Below, piece by piece: positions 8,161-16,400 of a DNA stretch of 64,000 bases. The DNA is from Agarilytica sp045430345 (GTDB lineage: Bacteria > Pseudomonadota > Gammaproteobacteria > Pseudomonadales > Cellvibrionaceae), in contig JAILXT010000005.1 of the NCBI GenBank assembly GCA_045430345.1, forward strand, positions 248,001 to 312,000, in the 5' to 3' direction. Both the position numbers and the translations under genes were made by a program. A model generated the notes under the pieces. It was not told the DNA's origin. It worked only from the letters and a program-made list of their open reading frames with translations, and ran no database searches. Each line of letters starts with the position of its first letter. Within the stretch, counting starts at the first letter, position 1.

Positions 8161-9204
8161 ATGATCTTTCACACATTTGTCGATAAAGCCACATCCACAA
8201 AAACCTATCTCCTCGCAAAATCAAAAGGCTGCGATGCCGTCATTATTGATTCGGTTGAAGATAACGTTGACGAATATCTAGAGTTTCTCGGCGACAATAT
8301 ATTGCGCTTGGTGATGGCAGTCGATACCCATATGCACGCCGACCATACCTCTGGTATGGCGTTACTGCGACAAAAAACTGAGTGCATGACCGTAGCCCAC
8401 ACACTAAACCAAGCGGCAAGACTTTCCCGAAGAGTTGAGCACGGAGATAAACTTACCTTAGATGGTTTTTCCATCGACGTGATTCATACCCCAGGACACA
8501 CCGACGACTCCTGCTGTTTTTATGAAGAGTCACTGGGGTTTTTATTTACCGGCGACACATTACTTATTCGCGGCTGTGGACGTACTGACTTTGCCAATGG
8601 CGATGCGGAAGAGCTTTATAACTCCGTCACGAATATTCTATATAAACTGCCCGAATCAACCAGTGTGTATCCCGGGCACGATTACAAAGGCGAATCGCTT
8701 TCGACTATCGGTGTCGAAAAAGAAACGAATGCTCGCACCGCGATCGGGAAAGAGGCGTTTATTGATCTGATGAACAGCCTCGATTTACCCGAACCCGCAC
8801 AAATGGATATTGCTGTACCCGCCAACAGAAAACTCGGTGATGACGTCGACACCCTGGTGGACGAAACGAAACTCGCCACCATTGACAATATTAACAACTA
8901 TTTAGGCGGTGATTATCTCATCATCGACTTAAGAGAAAGAGACGAAATTGATAAAACAGGGTCTCTTGAGCACGCGATCAATATTCCCTACCCCTCTATC
9001 GATCAGGAGCTGCTGCCCCCAGCCGATTTCAACCAGAAGCTTCAAGCCGGGCAAAAAGTGCTCTTTATCTGCGCCTATGGCGAGCGCTCGGCATTGGCCT
9101 TAAATAAAGTGCCAAAAGCCTATTCGGAGCAGTGTCACCATCTAAAAGGTGGCATCGAAAACCTAAAATCACACGACTACCCGCTCTCACCGCTAAGCGC
9201 TTAG
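8161..9204 (+). CDS. Persulfide dioxygenase-rhodanese fusion (ETHE1-like)
   Basis: This 347-residue protein has two domains. Residues 1-240 form a metallo-beta-lactamase fold of the ETHE1 type: H57-x-H59-x-D61-H62, H113, D132 and H173, with the two-His-one-Asp iron site of the family and GRTDFANGD following D132. Residues 245-340 form a rhodanese domain with catalytic loop C304-A-Y-G-E-R-S. ETHE1-type enzymes oxidise glutathione persulfide to sulfite with O2, and the fused rhodanese moves sulfur between thiosulfate, sulfite and glutathione. The product sulfite would suit the TauE exporter encoded upstream. Start: ATG 15 bases after the preceding stop. Confidence 0.9.
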   Translation: MIFHTFVDKATSTKTYLLAKSKGCDAVIIDSVEDNVDEYLEFLGDNILRLVMAVDTHMHADHTSGMALLRQKTECMTVAHTLNQAARLSRRVEHGDKLTLDGFSIDVIHTPGHTDDSCCFYEESLGFLFTGDTLLIRGCGRTDFANGDAEELYNSVTNILYKLPESTSVYPGHDYKGESLSTIGVEKETNARTAIGKEAFIDLMNSLDLPEPAQMDIAVPANRKLGDDVDTLVDETKLATIDNINNYLGGDYLIIDLRERDEIDKTGSLEHAINIPYPSIDQELLPPADFNQKLQAGQKVLFICAYGERSALALNKVPKAYSEQCHHLKGGIENLKSHDYPLSPLSA

Positions 9205-9216
9205 CTACCTATTCCC

Positions 9217-9243
9217 TCGCGGTTAAATTTATTTTAGCCGCGA
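9217..9243 (+). terminator. 11-bp hairpin after the persulfide dioxygenase gene
   Basis: TCGCGGTTAAA (9217-9227) pairs with TTTAGCCGCGA (9233-9243) with one G-T pair and a 5-base loop, 13 bases after the stop codon. It lacks a long T-run, so it may be a processing or attenuating hairpin between the persulfide genes and soxC rather than a strong terminator. Confidence 0.45.
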
Positions 9244-9312
9244 ACAGCCCTAACGCTTTCTGATGCCGGGGCTTCCTAATATATTGATATTTAAGCAATT
9301 TGTATGCGTGAT

Positions 9313-9370
9313 CTTCAAATTCTGAAGGGCATATCTTCTTTCTATATAAGAGTCTTCTAATATTAGGAGA
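9313..9370. promoter_or_regulatory. AT-rich region with dyads upstream of soxC
   Basis: Two dyads lie in the 260-base gap before soxC: CTTCA-5-TGAAG at 9313-9327, and TCTTCTAATATTAGGAGA at 9353-9370, centred on the palindrome CTAATATTAG. The surrounding DNA is markedly AT-rich. A sox promoter is expected here, but I cannot place -35 and -10 boxes with confidence. Confidence 0.3.
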
Positions 9371-9464
9371 TAATAATATAAGCCTCCAAGGAAGAACTCT
9401 GGTACATTATAAAAAAACGATCTAATAATATAGCTATAACTTATAAGCAGCGCAGGAGAAGCAG

Positions 9465-10787
9465 ATGTCGGGTCTTCCTGAATCAGCAGAAAACACATTG
9501 TGCAATCGTTTAGCCGAAGAAGGCGATAGCAAGCTCAAATCGAATGAGCGCAGACGATTTCTAAAAGAATCACTGGCCATGCTAGGTGGCGCCGCTACAG
9601 CCGTAGCCGCACCATCGGCCCTCGCCAATGCAAATTTACCCCCTAACCTACCCGAATGGACCGGCTCTCTCGGTGAAGGCGTGGTTACCAACCCCTATGG
9701 TAAACCTTCGGCATACGAAAAAGACGTGGTGCGAAGAACCGTCCCATGGCTGACGGCCGACTCAGTGTCTTCTATCAGTTTTACGCCCTTGCACAAACTC
9801 AAAGGCATCATTACCCCTAACGGCCTTGTCTTTGAGCGTTACCACGCCGGTGTCCCAAACGTAAACCCGGACGAACATCGTTTAATTATTCACGGCATGG
9901 TCGACCGCCCACTTATATTCACGATGGACGAGTTACGCCGTTTCCCCAGCGTCTCCGAAATTAAATTCCTCGAATGTCCGGCCAATGGCGGCATGGAATG
10001 GCGCGGCCCTCAAATGGAAGGGCTGCAGTTTACCCACGGTATGATTTCCTGCTGCGAGTGGACCGGCGTTAGGCTTTCTACGCTATTGCAAGAAGCCGGT
10101 GTACAGCCAAAAGGAAAATGGATTCTCGCCGAAGGTGCCGACGGCGCCGCTATGTCGCGCAGTATTCCCATCGATAAAGCCCTAGACGACACCATCGTTG
10201 TTTACGCACAAAACGGTGAAGCTCTGCGACCCGAACAAGGTTATCCGCTGCGCCTGCTTAACCCCGGTTGGGAAGGCAATACCAGTATCAAATGGCTTCG
10301 CCGTTTAGAGGTGGGTGACAAGCCTTGGTATCACAGAGAAGAAACCTCTAAATATACCGATTTAATGCCCGACGGACGCTCACGGGAATTTACCTGGGTA
10401 ATGGAATGTAATTCTGTTATCACATCACCTTGCCCCGAAATGCCTTGGCGTGGCCACGGCTGGTACGAAATTGAAGGCTTGGCATGGTCCGGCAACGGCA
10501 CCATTAAAAGTGTGGATGTATCACTCGACGGTGGTATCACCTGGCAAAACGCCCAACTTAAAGGGCTCGTCCTTGAAAAAGCCTTAACCCGTTTTTCACT
10601 AATGTATAAATGGGATGGCCGCCCACTGTTACTGCAAAGTCGCGCGGTTGACCAAACCGGTTACGTACAACCAAAGCTCGCACAACTCCGTGAAGTGCGC
10701 GGCGTTAACTCGATCTATCACAAAAATTCTATTCACACCTGGAAAGTCAATTCAGACGGGAGCGTACAAAATGTTCAACTCTCGTAA
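9465..10787 (+). CDS. soxC: Sulfane dehydrogenase molybdopterin subunit SoxC
   Basis: This 440-residue protein has a twin-arginine leader (RRRFLKESL at residues 29-37, cleavage near ALANA). The sulfite-oxidase fold follows, with the molybdenum-ligating Cys171 in FLECPANGG and the SoxC-type WRGPQMEG, GADGAAMSRSIP and GYPLRLLNPGWEGNTSIKWL stretches, then a C-terminal dimerisation domain (SVDVSLDGGITW). SoxC pairs with the cytochrome SoxD to oxidise the SoxY-bound sulfane sulfur in the periplasm, releasing six electrons per sulfur atom. AGGAGA lies five bases before the ATG. soxD overlaps its last 17 bases. Presence of SoxCD predicts complete thiosulfate oxidation without sulfur globules. Confidence 0.95.
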   Translation: MSGLPESAENTLCNRLAEEGDSKLKSNERRRFLKESLAMLGGAATAVAAPSALANANLPPNLPEWTGSLGEGVVTNPYGKPSAYEKDVVRRTVPWLTADSVSSISFTPLHKLKGIITPNGLVFERYHAGVPNVNPDEHRLIIHGMVDRPLIFTMDELRRFPSVSEIKFLECPANGGMEWRGPQMEGLQFTHGMISCCEWTGVRLSTLLQEAGVQPKGKWILAEGADGAAMSRSIPIDKALDDTIVVYAQNGEALRPEQGYPLRLLNPGWEGNTSIKWLRRLEVGDKPWYHREETSKYTDLMPDGRSREFTWVMECNSVITSPCPEMPWRGHGWYEIEGLAWSGNGTIKSVDVSLDGGITWQNAQLKGLVLEKALTRFSLMYKWDGRPLLLQSRAVDQTGYVQPKLAQLREVRGVNSIYHKNSIHTWKVNSDGSVQNVQLS

Positions 10788-11745
10788 GCTCATGCGCAGC
10801 AGCGTAAAAAGTATTATTGCCCTTGTATGTCTAACAAGTACATACACCTATAGCGGTGCTCAATATGAGATTGGCCGTACGCCCACTGCAGAAGAAATTG
10901 CGGGCTGGGATATTGATGTACGCCCGGATGGAAAAGGCCTCCCCCCCGGTGAAGGCTCCGTCGAAGACGGTGAAATGATTTACGAAGATAAATGTGCCGC
11001 ATGCCACGGGACCTTCGGTGAAGGCGAAAAACGCTGGCCAAAACTCGCCGGAGGCTCGGACACCTTAACGCATCAACGCCCCGATAAAACCGTCGGTAGT
11101 TATTGGCCGTATGTCTCCACGCTTTGGGATTATATTCATCGCGCGATGCCCTTTAATGCCCCGCAGTCACTCACCAACGATGAAGTCTACGCCGTTACCG
11201 CTTACGTGCTGAACCTTAACGACTTACTCGATGACGATGCAGTGCTTAACCAAAGTAATTTAGCCTCCATAGAAATGCCAAACGCGGGGAATTTCTTTCG
11301 TGATAACCGCCCAGATGTGAGCAACACGCGCTGCATGAAAAAATGTAAAGCCCCAAAAAGCATTCAAGTAAAAGAGTCGCTGAGTGGCGTCACCCCTACG
11401 GACCACTTTAAGAAAGATGGTAACGATGGCGTTGCCTATGCCGAAGAACACGCGCCAGTAGCCGAAGTAAAAACCTTAAGCGCTGCCGCGAAAGCCGGTC
11501 AGGCCACCTATAAAAAAGCGTGCATGGTATGCCACGGCAGCGGCCTAGCCGGTGCGCCCAAAGTAGGCGATGCAGGTGAATGGGCTAAGCGAGAAACGGC
11601 AGGTATGGATAAGTTATACAGCAACGCCATCAACGGTTACCAAGGCGATGCCGGTGTTATGCCACCAAAAGGCGGACAGATGCAACTGTCGGATGAAGCA
11701 GTAAAACAAGCTGTCGATTTTATGGTTGAGAGTTCAGCTCACTAA
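10771..11745 (+). CDS. soxD: Sulfane dehydrogenase diheme cytochrome SoxD
   Basis: The start is taken at ATG 10771, inside the end of soxC, with GGGAG upstream; it gives a signal peptide ending near YSGAQ. The 324-residue product has two c-type heme motifs, C75-A-A-C-H79 in the N-terminal domain and C251-M-V-C-H255 in the C-terminal domain, joined by a charged linker rich in Lys and Glu. Around the first heme, RWPKLAGG and the Met of AMPFNAP are typical of SoxD. It accepts electrons from the SoxC molybdenum centre and passes them to the respiratory chain. The 17-base overlap points to translational coupling and fixed stoichiometry with SoxC. Confidence 0.93.
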   Translation: MFNSRKLMRSSVKSIIALVCLTSTYTYSGAQYEIGRTPTAEEIAGWDIDVRPDGKGLPPGEGSVEDGEMIYEDKCAACHGTFGEGEKRWPKLAGGSDTLTHQRPDKTVGSYWPYVSTLWDYIHRAMPFNAPQSLTNDEVYAVTAYVLNLNDLLDDDAVLNQSNLASIEMPNAGNFFRDNRPDVSNTRCMKKCKAPKSIQVKESLSGVTPTDHFKKDGNDGVAYAEEHAPVAEVKTLSAAAKAGQATYKKACMVCHGSGLAGAPKVGDAGEWAKRETAGMDKLYSNAINGYQGDAGVMPPKGGQMQLSDEAVKQAVDFMVESSAH

Positions 11746-11789
11746 CATTAGAACTGAAATCTCAATCATCCACTATGTGAACTTAGCGT

Positions 11790-11876
11790 TAGGAAGGTGT
11801 TTCAAAAATCGTCGATTCAGGAAGAATCGCCGAAACTCCAGGGATGGATTCATGTGTTTTTTGAAACACCTTCCTA
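11790..11876. repeat. Long palindromic element A after soxD
   Basis: Perfect 19-bp arms, TAGGAAGGTGTTTCAAAAA at 11790-11808 and its complement at 11858-11876, enclose a 49-base loop with a nested hairpin CGATTC-5-GAATCG. The loop core is shared with the element at 20287-20440, while the arms differ but still pair. It lies between soxD and soxX and may terminate or process the soxCD message. Confidence 0.75.
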
Positions 11877-11982
11877 GCGATAAGTGGCTCGAACGGATGG
11901 GTTATTAATAGACCAAACATGAAAGAGCGTGTTCGGACACACTTTTAGACAACCCGAAAAAATATGAAGGGTAATAAATCAG

Positions 11983-12315
11983 ATGAAAAATATAATACCG
12001 ATTTTATTTTTATTAGCTTCAACCGGTATCTACGCGGGCGAACAAGAGGTCATTGAAGGTAAGAAAATCGCCTTTGATCGTAAAAAAGGAAACTGCTTAG
12101 CATGCCACATGATCCCCGGTGGTGATTTACCCGGTAACGTTGCGCCACCACTTATTCAAATGAAGGCACGTTTCCCCGACGCAGAAGCATTAAAAAAACA
12201 AATATGGGATGCGCGAGATAAAAACCCACAAACCATCATGCCGCCTTTCGGCACACACAACATATTAAGCGCCAGTGAAATCGATTTACTGGTTGAATAT
12301 CTCTACACCCTGTAA
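11983..12315 (+). CDS. soxX: Thiosulfate-oxidising cytochrome subunit SoxX
   Basis: This 110-residue protein has a signal peptide (cleavage near IYAGE) and one heme-binding motif C-L-A-C-H at about residues 38-42. The family's GGDLPGNVAPPL follows, and M87 in TIMPPFG is the probable axial ligand. SoxX forms the SoxAX cytochrome with SoxA, which couples thiosulfate oxidatively to the SoxY carrier cysteine. It is the short, single-domain form. GAAGGG lies upstream of the ATG. Here soxX comes before soxYZ, so soxX-Y-Z-A-K-B run in one direction with gaps of under 60 bases and probably form one operon. Confidence 0.93.
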   Translation: MKNIIPILFLLASTGIYAGEQEVIEGKKIAFDRKKGNCLACHMIPGGDLPGNVAPPLIQMKARFPDAEALKKQIWDARDKNPQTIMPPFGTHNILSASEIDLLVEYLYTL

Positions 12316-12354
12316 AAAATTATGTATTTAAGAATCCCTAAGAGGAGAAAACCT

Positions 12355-12816
12355 ATGAGAAGTACACGTCGTGGTTTTATTGCCGCCGCCGGAAAGTCCC
12401 TGGCAAGCTTAACCATTCTATCCACTTTACCAAGACTCGCTTGGGGTGCGTGGAATGCTGATGCATTTTCAGCGGAAAAACTAGATACAGCGATCGCGGC
12501 TAAATTCGGTAATCTCCCAATCCAAGACAGCACCGAAGTACAACTAAAAGCCCCCGCCATCGCAGAAAACGGTGCCGTTGTCCCTATCACGGTAAAATCT
12601 GGGTTAAAAGGCATTAAAAATATTAGCGTATTTGTTGAAAACAACCCCTCACCACTTGCGGCCTCTTTCAATATTCACGCTCGCCAACAAGCGGATGTGT
12701 CTGTACGCATTCGTATGGGTGAAACCTCTAAATTAATCGTACTGGTCCAAGCAGATGGAAAACTCCATCGCGTCAGCCAAGAAGTCAAAGTCACCATTGG
12801 TGGATGCGGCGGTTAA
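12355..12816 (+). CDS. soxY: Sulfur carrier subunit SoxY
   Basis: The ATG at 12355 follows AGAGGAG by seven bases; an in-frame upstream codon at 12322 has no such site. The 153-residue protein has a twin-arginine leader (RSTRRGFIAAA) and ends in the diagnostic swinging-arm motif G-G-C-G-G, whose cysteine carries the sulfur intermediates. The body is the immunoglobulin-like SoxY domain (VPITVKSGLKGIKNISVFVE). With SoxZ it forms the central carrier of the periplasmic Sox cycle. Complete by length and ends. Confidence 0.95.
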   Translation: MRSTRRGFIAAAGKSLASLTILSTLPRLAWGAWNADAFSAEKLDTAIAAKFGNLPIQDSTEVQLKAPAIAENGAVVPITVKSGLKGIKNISVFVENNPSPLAASFNIHARQQADVSVRIRMGETSKLIVLVQADGKLHRVSQEVKVTIGGCGG

Positions 12817-12869
12817 TCCAACCCGACCTCAACCTGAACGACCAATAGAATTATTTGGAGAAGAATACA

Positions 12870-13169
12870 ATGAAAGTTAAAGCAAAAGCGGGTGCAGCGG
12901 GCACAAAAGTTAAAATGCTAATTCAACACGTCATGGAAACAGGCCGGCGTAAAGATGACGCAGGGAAACTGATTCCTGGACATTACATCACGGAAGTTAC
13001 CGCAACCCACAAAGATGAAATCGTATTTCACGCAGAATTAGGCCCCGCTGTTTCTAAAGATCCTTACTTGGCCTTTAAATTCGAGGGCGCCGCTTCTGGC
13101 GACATGCTCACCGTTGCGTGGGTCGACAATAAAGGAAAGTCAGACATGTCCGAAGTCGCCATTCGCTAA
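12870..13169 (+). CDS. soxZ: Sulfur carrier partner SoxZ
   Basis: This 99-residue protein lacks a signal peptide, as usual for SoxZ, which is exported with SoxY through the Tat system. TTGGAGAAG precedes the ATG at 12870. Family hallmarks are the strand IQHVMETGRRKD, the central GHYITEVTA and the end DNKGKSDMSEVAI. It forms the SoxYZ heterodimer that presents the SoxY cysteine to SoxAX, SoxB and SoxCD. It directly follows soxY with a 53-base gap. Confidence 0.95.
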   Translation: MKVKAKAGAAGTKVKMLIQHVMETGRRKDDAGKLIPGHYITEVTATHKDEIVFHAELGPAVSKDPYLAFKFEGAASGDMLTVAWVDNKGKSDMSEVAIR

Positions 13170-13201
13170 CCCCTTACACAAGAAATGTTGGGAGCAACAT
13201 A

Positions 13202-14074
13202 ATGTTTGCAGCAAAAAAAATCAGCTCATACGTTAAGGTCTTGTCTTTTTTCGGTGCACTTAGCGCCGCGTCTGTATCTAGCGTGTACGTATCTGCTTCT
13301 GAATATGAAGCAAAAGTACAGGCGGACATTGACCAGTTTAAAAGTTTCTTCACCAAACGCTTCCCGAAAGTTGAGTTTAGTGACTATCAAAACGGCGTTT
13401 ACGCGATAAACGAAGAAGCCCGCGAACAATGGTTGGATTTAGAAGACTTCCCTCCCTACGAACTCGTGGTTGACGAAGGCCAAGTACTATTTGAAACACC
13501 ATTTGCCAACGGAAAAACATACGCCTCGTGTTTTACTGACGAAGGCAAAGTACGCGGGCAATACCCTTATTACGATGAAACCCGCGCGATGGTCGTCACA
13601 CTGGAGCTTGCCATCAACGAATGTCGTGAAGCCAACAATGAAGCCCCGCTACCCTACAAAAAAGGTGAGCTTGTTGCCCTTTCGGCCTACATTGCATTTA
13701 TCAGTCGCGGCCAATCTGTAAACGTCGCGGTGAATAGCCAAGGTGCCTATGAGGCCTACATGGAGGGGAAAGAATTCTTTTACTCCAAGCGCGGCCAGCT
13801 AAATCTTTCCTGTGCCGATTGCCATATGCGATCCACCGGTTTTAATTTACGTGCGGACATTCCTAGCCCTGCAATAGGCCATACCACCCACTTCCCCGTG
13901 CATCGTTCTAAATGGGGCAACATGGGTTCCTTGCACCGCCGCTACGCTGGCTGCAATAAAAATATTCGCGCCCTCCCTTTCAGCGCACAAAGTCGTGAAT
14001 ATCGCAATCTTGAATTTTTCCAAACAGTTATGTCAAACGGCCTCACGTATAACGGCCCGGGCTCACGAAAATAA
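13202..14074 (+). CDS. soxA: Thiosulfate-oxidising cytochrome subunit SoxA, monoheme form
   Basis: This 290-residue protein has a signal peptide (cleavage near SASEY). Only one heme motif is present, C204-A-D-C-H208. Where diheme SoxA proteins carry the first heme, this one has single cysteines at C110 (YASCFTD) and C141 (INECRE), which suggests a disulfide in its place. The catalytic cysteine is C251 in RYAGCNKNIRA. SoxA forms the thiosulfate-binding cytochrome with SoxX. The stop overlaps a downstream ATG, and the SoxXA-binding lipoprotein follows immediately. Loss of heme 1 is inferred from comparison with the known two-heme and one-heme types. Confidence 0.93.
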   Translation: MFAAKKISSYVKVLSFFGALSAASVSSVYVSASEYEAKVQADIDQFKSFFTKRFPKVEFSDYQNGVYAINEEAREQWLDLEDFPPYELVVDEGQVLFETPFANGKTYASCFTDEGKVRGQYPYYDETRAMVVTLELAINECREANNEAPLPYKKGELVALSAYIAFISRGQSVNVAVNSQGAYEAYMEGKEFFYSKRGQLNLSCADCHMRSTGFNLRADIPSPAIGHTTHFPVHRSKWGNMGSLHRRYAGCNKNIRALPFSAQSREYRNLEFFQTVMSNGLTYNGPGSRK

Positions 14075-14100
14075 TGATACGAAAAATGGAGCGCACCCCC

Positions 14101-14439
14101 ATGAAAGTACTTCAGAAAATAGGGCTTATTGCTAGTTTTGCATTGGGTCTAAATGCCTGTTCAGAAAAAAATGAAGAGGTAAACAGCAGCCCCGAGTCAA
14201 AGCCGAACAACATTGCATCCCTTATTGATCAAGCTGAAAGCCAACGTCAACAAGCCTCCGCCCTTGGTTTTGAATGGCGAGACACTGGAAAATTTATTCA
14301 GCAAGCAAAAGAGGCGCTAGATAAGGGCAATAAGGTGACCGCAGAACGGCTCGCGCAACAAGCCTTGGATGAAGGTAAAAATGCCGTTGCCCAAGGCCAA
14401 CTAATGAAATCAAATTGGGAAAATTATATTCCTCAGTGA
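14101..14439 (+). CDS. SoxXA-binding protein-like lipoprotein
   Basis: This 112-residue lipoprotein starts at ATG 14101, preceded by GGAG nine bases upstream; in-frame ATGs at 14074 and 14086 are less favoured. The lipobox is LNAC at residues 17-20. The mature part is a helical hairpin with ALGFEWRDTGKFIQQAKEAL and ERLAQQALDEGKNAVAQGQ, the pattern of the small SoxXA-binding protein (SoxK/SAXB) found beside soxA in some bacteria, where it stimulates SoxAX activity. Position between soxA and soxB supports this. The family call is by pattern and context. Confidence 0.75.
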   Translation: MKVLQKIGLIASFALGLNACSEKNEEVNSSPESKPNNIASLIDQAESQRQQASALGFEWRDTGKFIQQAKEALDKGNKVTAERLAQQALDEGKNAVAQGQLMKSNWENYIPQ

Positions 14440-14489
14440 TCGCGCAAACACTGACATTAACATAGAAATACGAATAAAAGGGTTACGCC

Positions 14490-16247
14490 ATGCATCTATC
14501 TCGTCGTGAATTCACTCGACTATTGGGGCTTGCCGGAACGGCAGGCGTACTCTCTGGCTGTGCACGCACCGGTGGTGGCAGTAGTTCCGACCTGTATAAC
14601 GTCCCAACGAAAGGGGATGTCAGGTTGCTCCATATTACCGATACGCACGCGCAACTAATGCCTATTTATTTTCGCGAGCCGAATGTAAACCTTGGTTTCA
14701 ACGATGCCTATAATCGCCCACCTCACCTAGTAAACGATGCCTTTCTAAAATACTTCGGCGTAAAAGAAAATTCACAACTTGCCCATGCCTTTACCTCCCT
14801 AGACTTTCAGGAAGCATCACAGCGCTACGGAAAAGTCGGCGGCTTCGCCCACTTAAAAACCTTAGTGGATTTAATGCGCGGCGAATTCGGCAGCGACCGA
14901 TCACTGCTGCTTGACGGTGGCGATACCTGGCAGGGCTCCGGCACCGCGTATTGGACGCGGGGCATGGATATGGTGAAAGCCTGTAACCTGCTCGGCGTAG
15001 ATGTGATGACAGGCCACTGGGAATTTACCTATCACGACCACGAAGTGCACAAAAACATCGAAGCCTTTAACGGTGAGTTTGTAGCACAAAACGTGAAAGT
15101 AAAAGAAGACTCGCTGTTTGATGGTGTAGAAGCCTACGATGAATTCAGTGGCCATGCCTTTAAACCCTATGTTATTAAGCAAATGGGAAAACATCGCGTT
15201 GCCGTTGTCGGACAGGCCTTCCCTTACACCCCTATTGCGAACCCACAACGTTTTATTCCCGATTGGACCTTTGGTATTAACCCTATTGACCTGCAATCGT
15301 TAGTGGACGAGATTCATGCCTCCGAAAAGCCGGACGCCGTCATTTTGCTTTCGCATAATGGAATGGATGTGGATCTAAAACTCGCGAGCGATGTGAGCGG
15401 TATTGATGCCATTTTAGGTGGTCACACACACGACGGTATGCCCGCACCAGTAGAAGTCAAAAATGCAAAAGGCATGACGCTTGTGACCAATGCCGGTTCA
15501 AACGGCAAGTTCTTAGGTGTACTCGATTTAACCTTCGGCGCTAACGGCGTAAACGGATACAACTACCGTCTTCTTCCTGTTTTCTCAGAATATCTACCTG
15601 CAGACCCGGACATGGAAGCGCTGATCAAGGAAATCCGATCGCCCTATTTGGAACAACTTAATGAGTCACTGGCCACCGCTGGTACTCTGCTTTACCGACG
15701 CGGTAATTTTAACGGCACCTTTGACCAAGTCATATGTGACGCATTGACCACTGTGAACGACGCACAAATTTCACTTTCTCCGGGTTTTCGTTGGGGGACA
15801 TCTGTGCTCAGCGGGCAAGAAATCACCATGGAGAATGTGCTCGACCAAACCTGTATTACTTACCCAGAAACCTATACACGCGATATGAGCGGTAAGGATA
15901 TTAAAGCCATTCTGGAAGATGTTGCCGACAATTTATTTAATGCAGACCCTTACTACCAACAAGGCGGCGATATGGTACGCGTGGGCGGGCTTGACTACCG
16001 AATTGATCCTACCGCCGGGTTTGGAAAACGTATTGATGAAATGCGCCTTGATAACGGTGAACGTATTGATGCGAATAAAAAATACAAAGTGTCTGGCTGG
16101 GCAACGGTGGGGTCAAAATCCCCCGGTGAACCAATTTGGGATACCGTCGCGAAATATTTACGTGACCAGGATACAGTTGAGTTGAAAAAGCTTAATACGC
16201 CTGTACTTAAAAACGTTGCTAATAACCCAGGGCTAGATCTTTATTAG
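14490..16247 (+). CDS. soxB: Thiosulfohydrolase SoxB
   Basis: This 585-residue protein has a twin-arginine leader (SRREFTRLLG) with a possible lipobox LSGC at residues 21-24. The N-terminal metallophosphoesterase domain has the dimanganese ligands in ITDTHAQ (D51, H53), LDGGDTWQGSG, GHWEFTY, LLSHNG and LGGHTHDGMP. The C-terminal 5'-nucleotidase-like domain follows. SoxB hydrolyses the terminal sulfone of SoxY-bound S-thiosulfonate to release sulfate. Full family length. It closes the core sox operon and is followed by a long hairpin with terminator-like ends. Confidence 0.95.
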   Translation: MHLSRREFTRLLGLAGTAGVLSGCARTGGGSSSDLYNVPTKGDVRLLHITDTHAQLMPIYFREPNVNLGFNDAYNRPPHLVNDAFLKYFGVKENSQLAHAFTSLDFQEASQRYGKVGGFAHLKTLVDLMRGEFGSDRSLLLDGGDTWQGSGTAYWTRGMDMVKACNLLGVDVMTGHWEFTYHDHEVHKNIEAFNGEFVAQNVKVKEDSLFDGVEAYDEFSGHAFKPYVIKQMGKHRVAVVGQAFPYTPIANPQRFIPDWTFGINPIDLQSLVDEIHASEKPDAVILLSHNGMDVDLKLASDVSGIDAILGGHTHDGMPAPVEVKNAKGMTLVTNAGSNGKFLGVLDLTFGANGVNGYNYRLLPVFSEYLPADPDMEALIKEIRSPYLEQLNESLATAGTLLYRRGNFNGTFDQVICDALTTVNDAQISLSPGFRWGTSVLSGQEITMENVLDQTCITYPETYTRDMSGKDIKAILEDVADNLFNADPYYQQGGDMVRVGGLDYRIDPTAGFGKRIDEMRLDNGERIDANKKYKVSGWATVGSKSPGEPIWDTVAKYLRDQDTVELKKLNTPVLKNVANNPGLDLY

Positions 16248-16264
16248 GACGGACACAGAGGTAA

Positions 16265-16366
16265 AAAAGAGTCAGTTGCATTTTCAGGAACGCTGTCAAT
16301 ATGTCCCTATACGCTCAGCTTCGGCATCCATGCCTCAGATGTCCTGAAAACACAACTGACTCTTTT
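16265..16366. repeat. Long palindromic element C after soxB
   Basis: Arms of 25 bases at 16265-16289 and 16342-16366 pair at 23 positions; the left begins AAAAGAGTCAGTTG and the right ends CAACTGACTCTTTT. The A-rich left and T-rich right ends could work as a terminator on both strands. The 52-base loop contains CTTCGGCATCCATGCC, echoing the CCATGGATGG core of the other elements on the opposite strand. Confidence 0.65.
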
Positions 16367-16400
16367 CATTCAGCGCAGTCATTACGTCAAGGTAAATTTG

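Noticed and set aside
10615..10770. Upstream extension of the soxD frame
   Set aside because: It lies wholly inside soxC, and the ATG at 10771 gives a normal signal peptide and ribosome site.
12303..12354. Longer soxY start at 12322
   Set aside because: No ribosome site; the later ATG has AGAGGAG and a proper twin-arginine leader.
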